Origin: Lactobacillus acidophilus
GTDB taxonomy: Bacteria > Bacillota > Bacilli > Lactobacillales > Lactobacillaceae
Direction: 5' to 3'
Length of the DNA stretch: 64,000 nucleotides
Assembly (NCBI RefSeq): GCF_034298135.1
Contig: NZ_CP139575.1
Span: 1,364,001 to 1,428,000, forward strand
The notes below the pieces were generated by a model. It had not been told where the DNA came from, made no database searches, and saw only the letters and a list, made by a program, of their open reading frames with translations. This document shows positions 22,981 through 34,584 of the stretch, piece by piece (the stretch's first letter is position 1; each line of letters starts with the position of its first letter). Position numbers and translations under genes: made by a program.

Positions 22981-24023
22981 TAATGAATTTGTCCTAGTTC
23001 TTTGCCCAATTTATATTGCTCATGATAAAATTCATTCCAAATTTTAGCTAATCGTTCTTCTGAATATTCTTGGCTGGCCTTCAACGATAAATCACTATAT
23101 TTTTTCAATAATTGTGGATTTTTAATTACGTTTTGCAAAATTTGATTCATTTCACTAAAGTCTTTTCCACTCATATAATAGCCATCAATAATTGCCTTAT
23201 ATAAGTCAAGATCGCGCAAAAGCACTGGTGTCCCACAACTAAACGCTTCAAGAACAGACATTGGGAATAGTTCATCGTATGATGGTAAAACAAATAAATC
23301 AGCAATATTCAAATACTTAACTAATTTTGTACGATCTACGATTCCTGTAAAAATCAAATTTTCAGGTGGATTATCCACCATTTCTTTATAGTGATTATAT
23401 CCATCTGTAATTTTGCCAAACGAAAATCCACCAGCCCAAATAAACTGAACATCTGGATTAGCTTTAGCCATTTTTACAAAATCATCAATTCCTTTACGTT
23501 CTTGAACTTGTCCATCACCAAAAACAACAAACTTATCAAGTGGAATCTTTAATTCATGTCGAAAGGCATTCTTACTTGCCAATGATTCTTCATAAAATTC
23601 TTCTTTAGAAACAAAATTAGGAATGTATTTAACCCTATCGCGTTCAATGCCATAATCAACCAATTTATCAATAAAAATTGGATTTACAACTACGATTTGA
23701 TCCATTCGCTTATAAAAATCAATCACGTAATCATAAACCACATTTTTAGCTATTCCCGGCAACTTAAGCGATCCATCTAATGTATCAGGCAAAAAGTGAA
23801 CATATCCTATTTTTCTTCCACGAGCAGGTGAAAAACTATTTACGAAATAAGTTGGATTAATTGTATGATAGTGCGTTAAATCACTATTACCATATCTATT
23901 AATTGTTACATAAAACTCATCTACTAAGCGGGTTCTCAATAATTTGATCAATTCATTGTAGGCTGAGCCCACTCCTTGACCTTTAACTGAATCAGCTTGT
24001 GAGAACATATTAATTCTAATCAT
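22980..24023 (-). CDS. lafB: Glycosyltransferase family 4, LafB-type (second sugar of the glycolipid anchor)
   Basis: Predicted to add a second hexose to monoglucosyl-diacylglycerol, giving the dihexosyl-diacylglycerol anchor of LTA. 347 residues with GT-B fold. Features are an N-terminal Rossmann half containing QGVGSAYNELIKLL, the donor-binding half with FGDGQVQERKGIDDFVKMAK, and the EX7E-type motif SYDELFPMSVLEAFSCGTPVL near residue 250. Shine-Dalgarno AGAGGAT. Second gene after lafA (14 nt gap), coupled to the downstream membrane protein. Identity of the sugar (galactose or glucose) is not visible. Confidence 0.85.
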   Translation of the reverse strand: MIRINMFSQADSVKGQGVGSAYNELIKLLRTRLVDEFYVTINRYGNSDLTHYHTINPTYFVNSFSPARGRKIGYVHFLPDTLDGSLKLPGIAKNVVYDYVIDFYKRMDQIVVVNPIFIDKLVDYGIERDRVKYIPNFVSKEEFYEESLASKNAFRHELKIPLDKFVVFGDGQVQERKGIDDFVKMAKANPDVQFIWAGGFSFGKITDGYNHYKEMVDNPPENLIFTGIVDRTKLVKYLNIADLFVLPSYDELFPMSVLEAFSCGTPVLLRDLDLYKAIIDGYYMSGKDFSEMNQILQNVIKNPQLLKKYSDLSLKASQEYSEERLAKIWNEFYHEQYKLGKELGQIH

Positions 24024-24037
24024 TTATATCCTCTAAA

Positions 24038-25201
24038 TTATATTTCTTCATGTTTAGGTTGATAATGATCAATCGCGTATTTATAAAAATCATGGACATT
24101 TGTAGCAAATTGCTCCGATGAAATCTTCTGCAATTTATTTTGTAAAAGATCTTGTGGAATTCTATTGTGTCCTTTTTTCAATAATTCAATAATTTCTTGC
24201 AACATTTCCTTCTGTGTAACAAAAGTACGTCCAAAGACATCATTATCAAAAATATTTTCAGTGTAATCAGTGTCGTAAACTACACATGGTGTACCTGCAG
24301 CCAAAGCTTCTATATAAGTAAGACCTTGGGTTTCAGTGTCACTGGCAGAAACAAAAAGATCGGCCATTCGATAATAATTGCCTACATCTCCATGATCAAC
24401 GTTACCGACAAATAAAACATAATCTTCTAAAGTTAAACGTTCAACTTGTTCTTTCAGCACTTTAACATCAGGTCCATCACCGGCAATTACAAATTTAATA
24501 TTTGGAAATTCTTCTACAATTGCTGGCATCACATTAAGAATATGATTTATTTTCTTTTCTGCTGCAATTCTACTTAAAGTTAAAATTACAGGAGCATCTT
24601 TGTCGATTCCTAATTCCTGACGTACATCACGTTCAGCATCGCCATTCATTCCCTGCAAATCTACTCCAGTAGGAATTACCCTAATTGGAATTTGCACGCC
24701 ATATCGCTTTAACAAATCTTCTACACGTCCACTTGGGGCAATACAGCCATCCATATTTTTTAAATAGCTTTTTACGAATTGTTTAACATGATATGGTCGC
24801 AATAAGTGACCATTTAAAATATAATGCAAATAATCTTCATACATTGTGTGATAAGTATGAATTGCAGGAATATCTAATTGGTGGGCTACATATTTGCCAA
24901 TTGTACCTAAAGCAAATTCAGTTTGTGTATGTACAATATCCAAATTTACTTCCTTAGCTACCTTAGTTGCTTCAAATAAGCCTCTAAATGCAATTCTACG
25001 ATCTGTGAATGAAACAAAAGGTATACTGCTAAAACGAAAAACATTTGGCTCAACAGTGCCCTTTTCTACATTTGGATCTGTAGTTGTAAAAATAAATACA
25101 TTATGCCCCTGTCTTTCAAGCGCATCTTTTAGCGTCCTAATAGAAGTAGCTACGCCACTTATTTGGGGAAAATATGTATCGGTATAAAGACCAATATTCA
25201 T
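24038..25201 (-). CDS. lafA: 1,2-diacylglycerol 3-glucosyltransferase (LafA-type, GT4)
   Basis: Transfers glucose from UDP-glucose to diacylglycerol at the inner membrane face, the first step of glycolipid and LTA anchor synthesis. 387 residues, GT-B fold: acceptor half with TDTYFPQISGVATSIRTLKDALE and HTQTEFALGTIGKYVAHQL, donor half with ILTLSRIAAEKKINHIL, and SASDTETQGLTYIEALAAGTPCV carrying the EX7E-type glutamates. Shine-Dalgarno GGAGG. Leads the four-gene lipid anchor cluster from a strong promoter. Confidence 0.92.
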   Translation of the reverse strand: MNIGLYTDTYFPQISGVATSIRTLKDALERQGHNVFIFTTTDPNVEKGTVEPNVFRFSSIPFVSFTDRRIAFRGLFEATKVAKEVNLDIVHTQTEFALGTIGKYVAHQLDIPAIHTYHTMYEDYLHYILNGHLLRPYHVKQFVKSYLKNMDGCIAPSGRVEDLLKRYGVQIPIRVIPTGVDLQGMNGDAERDVRQELGIDKDAPVILTLSRIAAEKKINHILNVMPAIVEEFPNIKFVIAGDGPDVKVLKEQVERLTLEDYVLFVGNVDHGDVGNYYRMADLFVSASDTETQGLTYIEALAAGTPCVVYDTDYTENIFDNDVFGRTFVTQKEMLQEIIELLKKGHNRIPQDLLQNKLQKISSEQFATNVHDFYKYAIDHYQPKHEEI

Positions 25202-25222
25202 TTAAATACCTCCATATGTAGC

Positions 25223-25251
25223 ATTATAAAGATTACTTAAATTATGTGCAA
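25223..25251 (-). promoter_or_regulatory. lafA cluster promoter
   Basis: Minus strand: -35 TTGCAC (25246-25251), 17-nt spacer, perfect -10 TATAAT (25223-25228), shortly after the tRNA array terminator. Confidence 0.82.
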
Positions 25252-25279
25252 TTTATAATACGAATATTAATAAAGATAC

Positions 25280-25310
25280 AAAAAAAGCGATCCACAACTT
25301 GGATCGCTTT
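25280..25310 (-). terminator. Terminator of tRNA array 1
   Basis: AAAGCGATCCA/TGGATCGCTTT stem (25284-25294, 25300-25310), loop CAACT, T-run on the minus strand; directly after tRNA-Leu. Confidence 0.93.
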
Positions 25311-25318
25311 ATAAAAAA

Positions 25319-25403
25319 TAGCGGTGATCGGGGTCGAACCGATACGTCCAAAATGGACACCAGATTTTGAGTCTGACGCGTCTGCCAATTCCGCCACACC
25401 GCC
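25319..25403 (-). tRNA. tRNA-Leu (CAA)
   Basis: 85-nt class II tRNA with long variable arm, anticodon CAA, discriminator A; the first acceptor pair is a G-U wobble. No encoded CCA. Last gene of array 1. Confidence 0.95.
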
Positions 25404-25440
25404 ATAATATTAAATTGTATGATCAACATTCTTGTTGATA

Positions 25441-25511
<71 letters not shown>

Positions 25512-25534
25512 ATATGTTATCAAATTATTTAGAA

Positions 25535-25606
25535 TTGGGATAGCTGGATTCGAACCAGCGCATGTTAGAGTCAAAGTCTAATGCCTTACCACTTGGCTAT
25601 ATCCCA
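25535..25606 (-). tRNA. tRNA-Gln (TTG)
   Basis: 72-nt cloverleaf with TGGGATA/TATCCCA acceptor, anticodon TTG, discriminator A, no encoded CCA. Confidence 0.96.
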
Positions 25607-25613
25607 ATACTAG

Positions 25614-25687
25614 GGCGGAATATGGGATTCGAACCCATGTATGCCGGATCCACAAACCGGTGTGTTAACCCCTTCACCAATTCCGCC
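25614..25687 (-). tRNA. tRNA-His (GTG)
   Basis: Anticodon GTG; the gene includes the extra 5' G (G-1) facing C73, the HisRS identity element. No encoded CCA. Confidence 0.96.
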
Positions 25688-25698
25688 ATTCAAGGTAA

Positions 25699-25769
25699 CA
25701 GGGATAGTAGGAATTGAACCCACACTAGCGGTTTTGGAGACCGATGTACTACCTTTATACGATATCCCT
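25699..25769 (-). tRNA. tRNA-Trp (CCA)
   Basis: 71-nt cloverleaf, acceptor AGGGATA/TATCCCT, anticodon CCA, discriminator G, no encoded 3' CCA. Confidence 0.96.
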
Positions 25770-25773
25770 ATTA

Positions 25774-25855
25774 TGGAGGAGGGTGGATTCGAACCGCCGA
25801 ACTCAGAGAGAGCGGTTTTACAGACCGCCGCGTTTAGCCACTTCGCTACTCCTCC
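25774..25855 (-). tRNA. tRNA-Tyr (GTA)
   Basis: 82-nt class II tRNA with long variable arm, anticodon GTA, discriminator A, no encoded CCA; 4 nt from tRNA-Trp. Confidence 0.96.
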
Positions 25856-25862
25856 AGCTTGA

Positions 25863-25935
25863 TGGCGCGGGACGGAATCGAACCGCCGACACAAGGAGCT
25901 TCAATCCTTTGCTCTACCAACTGAGCTACCGAGCC
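25863..25935 (-). tRNA. tRNA-Phe (GAA), copy 1
   Basis: 73-nt cloverleaf, anticodon GAA, discriminator A. The acceptor pairs GGCTCGG with CCGCGCC, leaving a T4-C69 mismatch. Identical copy at 30253. No encoded CCA. Confidence 0.95.
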
Positions 25936-25941
25936 ATCTTA

Positions 25942-26015
25942 CGGTCCATGTGGGATTTGAACCCACGATCTCCTCCGTGACAGGGAGGCGAGATAAACCA
26001 CTGCTCCAATGGACC
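25942..26015 (-). tRNA. tRNA-Asp (GTC), copy 1
   Basis: 74-nt cloverleaf, acceptor GGTCCAT/ATGGACC, anticodon GTC, discriminator G, no encoded CCA. Identical copy at 30332. Confidence 0.96.
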
Positions 26016-26018
26016 AAA

Positions 26019-26092
<74 letters not shown>

Positions 26093-26101
26093 ATATTATT
26101 A

Positions 26102-26188
26102 AGGAGGATGTGGGATTTGAACCCACGCGCGGCATAACCGCCTAACGGTTTTCAAAACCGTCCCCTTAAGCCACTTGGGTAATCCTCC
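26102..26188 (-). tRNA. tRNA-Ser (TGA)
   Basis: 87-nt class II tRNA with long variable arm, anticodon TGA, acceptor GGAGGAT/ATCCTCC. The base after the acceptor is T rather than the usual G73 of tRNA-Ser. No encoded CCA. Confidence 0.94.
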
Positions 26189-26224
26189 ATTGCTTAATAC
26201 CAAAAAAATTCAATTATTGGCAAA

Positions 26225-26296
26225 TGACCCGTACGGGATTTGAACCCATGTTACGGCCGTGAAAGGGCCGTGTCTTAACCACTTGACCAACGGGTC
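26225..26296 (-). tRNA. tRNA-Glu (TTC)
   Basis: 72-nt cloverleaf, acceptor GACCCGT/ACGGGTC, anticodon TTC, discriminator A, no encoded CCA. First gene of array 1. Confidence 0.96.
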
Positions 26297-26323
26297 ATGT
26301 CTCTTAATTAAGAGCACCTAATT

Positions 26324-26352
26324 ATAATAACTAAATCAGTTTTAAAAGTCAA
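26324..26352 (-). promoter_or_regulatory. Promoter of tRNA array 1
   Basis: Minus strand: -35 TTGACT (26347-26352), 17-nt spacer, -10 TATTAT (26324-26329), about 27 nt before tRNA-Glu. This array is not attached to an rRNA operon, so it needs its own promoter. Confidence 0.8.
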
Positions 26353-26506
26353 GAACTTTTTTTAACTTTTTAAAACTTAATTATTCAGGTGACATCTCAA
26401 TCACAACGTATTTAATAATACTGGATAATCTAATAAAATGCAAGTACTTTTTTTATTTTTTTCGTAATAACATGAAAATGCGTTGTACATAGAGACATTA
26501 TATTTT

Positions 26507-29398
26507 CTAATACTTCATCTTTGTCAGCATATAATATGTATTAATATCAACTGACTTCTCTAATTTCAAGTTTATAGAAACAACCGGAACTAATTTAGAA
26601 TTATTGTTTTTATCAATTTTTTTCATTTCTTTTTGTCTAAATGACTCTTTCTGTGGTTGACAAGTCCCTAAATAGATAAAACTTTTACCATCATCATCTG
26701 ATTTTTTCACAAACAGATGAAAAGCTATCTTATCATCCTTGAAACTCTGGATTTCTTTACTATTTAATTTTCGTGGATATTTTGAATACATATTAATAAT
26801 TGACTAATTTATAAATCGATCTTGATATGCCAGTGCATCATTCTTTTTGTTATAAGTAATGAAAATCGCACAATTTTTCTTATCATAGTCAAACTTATAG
26901 CCACCAATATTTTGACCCGGAACAATTTTATCCCAATTTAGTAAACGATTCGCATCCATTCGAGTATATCTTTCATTGATAGTAAAAATCTTATCAGAAT
27001 CATACTTTTTAGAACGAAGTAAACCAGTTTTAATTGCATCCCTAAAAAGCGTATAAAAATTCTTATCTCTTAGTTCTTTTCTTACCTTTTCGTTTAAAAA
27101 ATATTTTTTATTTTTGTGCTCAACAATACTTTCACCGCCATAAGTCACTTTATTGGGCAAAGATTTTCTAATGAAAAATGATAACGATAATATTTCATCC
27201 ACTGATTTAAGAATATTATTGGAAATCAAACAGTGATTTTCTTTTAAAATAGCTAAATATTCGTATTCCTTAACTTTATTTTGCTCTAAAAGCATATCCA
27301 ACAGTAAAAGTTCATGCTTTCGCTTACCATTTGCTAAAACAACAGTTAAGAATTCTAATATCTTATTTTGAAAATTAGATACTTGATACTCTGTCTCTCC
27401 CATTTCTTGCAAAAAATGACTATAATTCTTATATTTTTCGGCAATAACTTCACAATCAATGGATTCATTTTGCAAATCATACATTAGTGGCACTCTACCA
27501 ATTTTTCTTTTTTCATTTATGTATTCTTCACGCAGCTTACGCTTTAATGTGAGATTAGAATGATTAATTGACTTATAAATTTGACTCTTAGCTACATTGG
27601 TAAAATTAATTAAAGATACACCATAAATTGGTTCAAGATCTAACTTATCACGAACTTGATCACGATTATGTGATTTATCCCCTGTTAAAGCAACAGGAAT
27701 TAGATAATTGTTATCATAATTACCTACAAAATCTATTACAGTCAGATAATCTTTCCCCTTGTATTTTCTAAGTCCACGTCCTAATTGCTGAACAAAAACA
27801 ATACTTGATTGGGTATTTCTTAACAAAACAATCTGATTAATACATGGAATATCTACACCTTCATTGAATACATCGACAGTAACAATATATTTAACCTTTC
27901 CTTTTTCTAGTTTTTTAACTGCTTTTTCTCGTTCACCAATTGAGTCTGTTCCTGATATTGCAAGCGCTGGACAACCTTTTTCTGTTAGTTTTTCTGCTAA
28001 AATTTCAGCTTCTTTTTTACGACTACAAAAAATTAACCCATGTAAAGTTCGACCAGAATAACCATAATAATCCGTTTGTTGTAAAATATAATTTACTCGT
28101 TCATCACTTACCAAACGCTTTAAGCTAGTTGCACCATTAATTAATTCATCCTGGTAAATATAATCTTCAACACCATAATAGTGAAACGGACAAAGCATAT
28201 CTTGATCTAAAGCATTCTGCAATCGTATTTCATAGGCAATATTGTAATCAAAAAGTTTATAAATATTAAAATCATCTGTTCTTTCTGGTGTAGCAGTCAT
28301 ACCTAAACAAAATTGAGGTTGAAAATAGTTAAAAATTTTTAACTCCTGTACTGATCCTAAATGATGTGCCTCATCAAATAAAATATAATCAAAAGCATCT
28401 CTCGCAAATTTTTTTAAATTTTCATCTTTGGCTAAAGTCTGGACCGTTGCAAAAATATATTTAGACTTTAAGCCTTCTCGATGATTTCCACTGTATATGC
28501 CATAATCAGAGTAGGCACCACCAATAACATCATAAAAACTATTTCTAGATTTTTGTAAAATTTGCTCACGATGAACTACATATAAAAATCTTTTGGGCTT
28601 AAATTTCTGAACATCAAAAGCACCAAGATACGTCTTTCCAGTACCAGTCGCCGAAATAATCAATGCTTTATTTTTTCCGTTTTGTCTAAGACTTTGAATC
28701 TCACCTAACGCTTCTTTTTGCATTTTGTTTGGTTGTACTTTTAATTTTGATTTATTCTCTGCTATCTGAGGGTCTACTGGCTTATTTCGTTCAAACTGAT
28801 ATTGGTACCACGTAAGCCACTTTTCCGTTAGAGGAGTAGCTTTACGCCATTCATCCTCAATTTGCCAATTAATTTGTTCAGTGATTTCTGCATTATCTGA
28901 GGAATTAACATTTAAATTCCACTCATAGTTGCTAATTAATGCACCGGAAGTTAAATTAGAACTTCCAATGATTGCTGTGCGATATCCTTCATGTTCAAAC
29001 AAATATCCCTTAGCATGAAATGGTAATTCTTTATCAGTTTCTAGATCTCTTTCGTTAAAAATTCTAGTTTCAATATTAGGAACCTTCAGCAAACTTCTAA
29101 AAGCTTCTGGCTCATTAAAATAAAGATATGTTGAAGTTAAAACACGACCATGAATTCCTCGCTTGGCTAAGTCTGACAAAATTGTTAAAAATGAAGTAAA
29201 ACCTCGTTGTGTAATAAATGCTACCGCAAATGTAAATGATTTACAGGTGGCTAATTCCATTTTTAAAACTCGATAAACGTTATCGTTTTGATTATGATTA
29301 AGAATAAGCCGAGCGGATAAATTGCCAGTACTTAAAAATCGATCCTTATCAATATAGTTATTTAAAACTGTTGTAGTTAATTCTTTTTCTAAATTCAT
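26507..29398 (-). pseudogene. PLD-nuclease/SF2 helicase/DUF3427 protein, interrupted by an in-frame TAG
   Basis: Large DNA or nucleic-acid enzyme of unknown cellular role. From ATG 29398 it runs 864 codons: PLD-like domain (about 30-180; HxK with His128/Lys130, then GSSN), SF2 helicase domain (about 220-560) with Walker A ATGTGKT (250-256), DEAH (342-345), GMTATPERTD and the arginine-finger motif QQLGRGLRKY, then a C-terminal region. A TAG (26804-26806) follows DRFIN; the same frame resumes with SIIN and a further 94 codons (ATG 26791 to 26507) ending in FHLFVKKSDDDG and VSINLKLEKSVDINTYY, which look like the rest of DUF3427. A single nonsense mutation in a 963-residue protein is the simplest reading. 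The main domains may still be made. Translationally coupled to the NUDIX gene (TAATG). Confidence 0.8.
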
Positions 29399-29820
29399 TA
29401 AAATTTTATGTCCTTAAAGTTTGTTTTAGCTAAGTCCTCAACTAATGGTTCATCAGCTGGTGCCCAATTTAAACTTTTAACATCATCAGCTGCTAACCAT
29501 TCAACTTTACTATGAGCAACAAGATCAAAATTATGAGTTAACATTTGGGCAAAGAAAACCGTCAACTCAACTATTCCAAAGTCATATTCGTAACTTACAG
29601 TTTTTCCTAATTGTGGTCCGATCTGAACTTCATCATGAAACTCTTCTTCAAGCTCACGTTTAGCTGCTTCTTGTGGTGTTTCCCCGTTTTCTATTTTCCC
29701 ACCAGGAAATTCCCACATTCCTCCTACCAAACGATCACTATCACGTTTTCCAGCTAAAACCTTATTTTTATCCTGATCTATGATAGCTACTGCCGCAACC
29801 TTAATAATTCTCTTTACCAT
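29398..29820 (-). CDS. NUDIX hydrolase (MutT/8-oxo-dGTPase type)
   Basis: 140-residue NUDIX-fold pyrophosphatase that hydrolyses nucleoside diphosphate-linked compounds; MutT-like members clean up oxidised dGTP. The Nudix box GKIENGETPQEAAKRELEEEF is at about 40-60, with the REL-x-EE metal-binding core; the usual final Gly is replaced by His. N-terminal VAAVAIIDQDKNKVLAGKR and GGMWEFPGGK match MutT proteins. Shine-Dalgarno GAGGAG. Its stop overlaps the start of the PLD/helicase gene by one base, so the two are one unit, a pairing known in other Firmicutes genomes (recollection, not checked). Confidence 0.92.
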   Translation of the reverse strand: MVKRIIKVAAVAIIDQDKNKVLAGKRDSDRLVGGMWEFPGGKIENGETPQEAAKRELEEEFHDEVQIGPQLGKTVSYEYDFGIVELTVFFAQMLTHNFDLVAHSKVEWLAADDVKSLNWAPADEPLVEDLAKTNFKDIKF

Positions 29821-29892
29821 TTTTTCTCCTCAATATTTTTAGTTTTATTTTACACTAACTAATCTATTAACAACCAAAATCCTAAATTATAC

Positions 29893-29933
29893 AAAAAAGA
29901 TCTAACCTAGTTATATGTCTAAGTTAGATCTTT
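29893..29933 (-). terminator. Second terminator after tRNA array 2
   Basis: AAAGATCTAAC/GTTAGATCTTT stem (29896-29906, 29923-29933) followed on the minus strand by T6. It insulates the NUDIX gene from rRNA operon 2 read-through. Confidence 0.85.
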
Positions 29934-29954
29934 ATATATACTTAATTTAAAAAA

Positions 29955-29980
29955 ACAAAAAAGCTCGATAAACGAGCTTT
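29955..29980 (-). terminator. Terminator of rRNA operon 2 / tRNA array 2
   Basis: AAAGCTCG/CGAGCTTT stem (29960-29967, 29973-29980), loop ATAAA, T-run on the minus strand; 10 nt after tRNA-Ser(GCT). Confidence 0.9.
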
Positions 29981-29990
29981 ATATATACTA

Positions 29991-30080
29991 CGGAGACTGA
30001 GAGATTCGAACCCTCGCACCGGAATAACCCGATCTACACCCTTAGCAGGGGCGCCTCTTCAGCCACTTGAGTAAGTCTCC
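29991..30080 (-). tRNA. tRNA-Ser (GCT)
   Basis: 90-nt class II tRNA, acceptor GGAGACT/AGTCTCC, anticodon GCT, discriminator G, no encoded CCA. Last gene of array 2. Confidence 0.96.
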
Positions 30081-30082
30081 AA

Positions 30083-30157
<75 letters not shown>

Positions 30158-30162
30158 ATATA

Positions 30163-30233
30163 AGCGGGTAACGAGAATCGGACTCGCGACTAAAGCTTGG
30201 AAGGCTTTCGTTTTACCACTAAACTATACCCGC
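30163..30233 (-). tRNA. tRNA-Gly (TCC)
   Basis: 71-nt cloverleaf, acceptor GCGGGTA/TACCCGC, anticodon TCC, discriminator T, no encoded CCA. Confidence 0.96.
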
Positions 30234-30252
30234 ACCTAATATAAAAAATGAA

Positions 30253-30325
30253 TGGCGCGGGACGGAATCGAACCGCCGACACAAGGAGCTTCAATCCTTT
30301 GCTCTACCAACTGAGCTACCGAGCC
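30253..30325 (-). tRNA. tRNA-Phe (GAA), copy 2
   Basis: Identical to the gene at 25863, including the T4-C69 acceptor mismatch; anticodon GAA. Confidence 0.95.
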
Positions 30326-30331
30326 ATCTTA

Positions 30332-30405
30332 CGGTCCATGTGGGATTTGAACCCACGATCTCCTCCGTGACAGGGAGGCGAGATAAACCACTGCTCCAAT
30401 GGACC
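30332..30405 (-). tRNA. tRNA-Asp (GTC), copy 2
   Basis: Identical to the gene at 25942; anticodon GTC, discriminator G. Confidence 0.96.
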
Positions 30406-30408
30406 AAA

Positions 30409-30482
<74 letters not shown>

Positions 30483-30498
30483 ATATTATTATAATTAA

Positions 30499-30572
30499 TG
30501 GACCTTGTAGGACTCGAACCTACGACAAGACGGTTATGAGCCGTCTGCTCTAACCAACTGAGCTAAAGGTCC
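30499..30572 (-). tRNA. tRNA-Ile2 (CAT anticodon, lysidine-modified)
   Basis: Anticodon CAT with body GGACCTTTAGCTCAG and acceptor GGACCTT/AAGGTCC, which matches Bacillus-type tRNA-Ile2 (read AUA after TilS modification) rather than elongator Met. Assignment from remembered family sequence. Confidence 0.8.
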
Positions 30573-30584
30573 AAGCTTACAATA

Positions 30585-30658
30585 TAGCGGCGGGGGGGAT
30601 CGAACCCTCGACCTCCCGGGTATGAACCGGACGCTCTAGCCAGCTGAGCTACACCGCC
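30585..30658 (-). tRNA. Elongator tRNA-Met (CAT)
   Basis: 74 nt, body GGCGGTGTAGCTCAGCTGG and acceptor 3' side CGCCGCT as in Bacillus elongator tRNA-Met; anticodon CAT, discriminator A. Confidence 0.88.
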
Positions 30659-30688
30659 AAAATGTAACCAATCACCACTAGATTACAA

Positions 30689-30762
30689 TCGGGAAAACAG
30701 GATTCGAACCTGCGACCCCCTGGTCCCAAACCAGGTGCTCTACCAAACTGAGCCATTTCCCG
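30689..30762 (-). tRNA. tRNA-Pro (TGG)
   Basis: 74-nt cloverleaf, acceptor CGGGAAA/TTTCCCG, anticodon TGG, discriminator A, no encoded CCA. Confidence 0.96.
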
Positions 30763-30767
30763 TTATA

Positions 30768-30841
30768 TGCGCCCTGAAGGATTTGAACCTTCAACCTTCT
30801 GATTCGTAGTCAGACACTCTATCCAGTTGCGCTAAGGGCGC
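30768..30841 (-). tRNA. tRNA-Arg (ACG)
   Basis: 74-nt cloverleaf, acceptor GCGCCCT/AGGGCGC, anticodon ACG (inosine expected at 34), discriminator A. Confidence 0.96.
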
Positions 30842-30849
30842 ATCATCAA

Positions 30850-30935
30850 TGCCGGGGATCGGAGTCGAACCGATACGGTTGAAACCAACCGCGGGATTTT
30901 AAGTCCCGTGCGTCTACCAATTCCGCCACTCCGGC
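30850..30935 (-). tRNA. tRNA-Leu (TAA)
   Basis: 86-nt class II tRNA, anticodon TAA, acceptor starting GCCGG, discriminator A. Confidence 0.96.
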
Positions 30936-30947
30936 GTGTTTGATGAA

Positions 30948-31020
30948 AGCGGAAGACGGGATTCGAACCCGCGACCCCCCACCATGGCAAGGTGATGTTC
31001 TACCACTGAACTACTTCCGC
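30948..31020 (-). tRNA. tRNA-Gly (GCC)
   Basis: 73-nt cloverleaf, acceptor GCGGAAG/CTTCCGC, anticodon GCC, discriminator T. Confidence 0.96.
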
Positions 31021-31030
31021 AAAATATAAA

Positions 31031-31103
31031 TGCCGATTATACGACTTGAACGTACGACCCCCTGTTTACAAGACAGATGCTCTACCAACTGAGCTAAATC
31101 GGC
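31031..31103 (-). tRNA. tRNA-Thr (TGT)
   Basis: 73-nt cloverleaf, acceptor GCCGATT/AATCGGC, anticodon TGT, discriminator A. Confidence 0.96.
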
Positions 31104-31127
31104 AATATGTCAACATGTGGTTGGCAA

Positions 31128-31209
31128 TACGGGTGGTGGGACTTGAACCCACACGTCCGAAAACACTAGAACCTAAATCTAGCGCGTCTGCCAATTCCGC
31201 CACACCCGC
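31128..31209 (-). tRNA. tRNA-Leu (TAG)
   Basis: 82-nt class II tRNA, anticodon TAG, acceptor GCGGGTG with CACCCGT (first pair G-U), discriminator A. Confidence 0.95.
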
Positions 31210-31221
31210 AAATTAGGGTCA

Positions 31222-31294
<73 letters not shown>

Positions 31295-31296
31295 GA

Positions 31297-31369
31297 TGGA
31301 GGATACAGGGCTCGAACCTGTGACCTCCTGCTTGTAAGGCAGATGCTCTCCCAGCTGAGCTAATCCTCC
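31297..31369 (-). tRNA. tRNA-Val (TAC)
   Basis: 73-nt cloverleaf, acceptor GGAGGAT/ATCCTCC, anticodon TAC, discriminator A; first tRNA after 5S of operon 2, only a few bases away. Confidence 0.96.
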
Positions 31370-31373
31370 ATGA

Positions 31374-31491
31374 GCACGGCAGCTTCCTATCCTCGCAGGC
31401 AGTTGCCCACCAACTACTTTCGGCGTTAAGAAGCTTAACTTCTGTGTTCGGCATGGGAACAGGTGTATCCTTCTTGCTTTCGCCACCGTAC
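31374..31491 (-). rRNA. rrf: 5S ribosomal RNA, operon 2
   Basis: Identical to the operon 1 copy; ends estimated from the terminal helix. Followed directly by tRNA-Val. Confidence 0.95.
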
Positions 31492-31561
31492 TCTTTTGAG
31501 CTACTACGCTCAAAACTAAACATAATCTCTCGCAAAAAACCTTACAGTTTGCTTCGCTTTT

Positions 31562-34470
<2,909 letters not shown>

Positions 34471-34584
34471 CCAAGAATTCTCTTCTCGGTCGCTCTACAA
34501 TCTGTTCTCTTTGATTGTCTCGGTTTTTTGCTTGGATTATATTCAGTTTTCAATGTACTAACTCCTGATTCCTTTCGGAATCAA

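Noticed and set aside
25610..25980. Open reading frames over the tRNA array
   Set aside because: Conserved tRNA T-loops give repetitive peptides; all of this DNA is tRNA genes.
26297..26506. tRNA-adjacent integrase or attachment site
   Set aside because: No integrase, transposase or insertion sequence is present in the window, and the 239-bp repeats are whole tRNA blocks rather than att cores.
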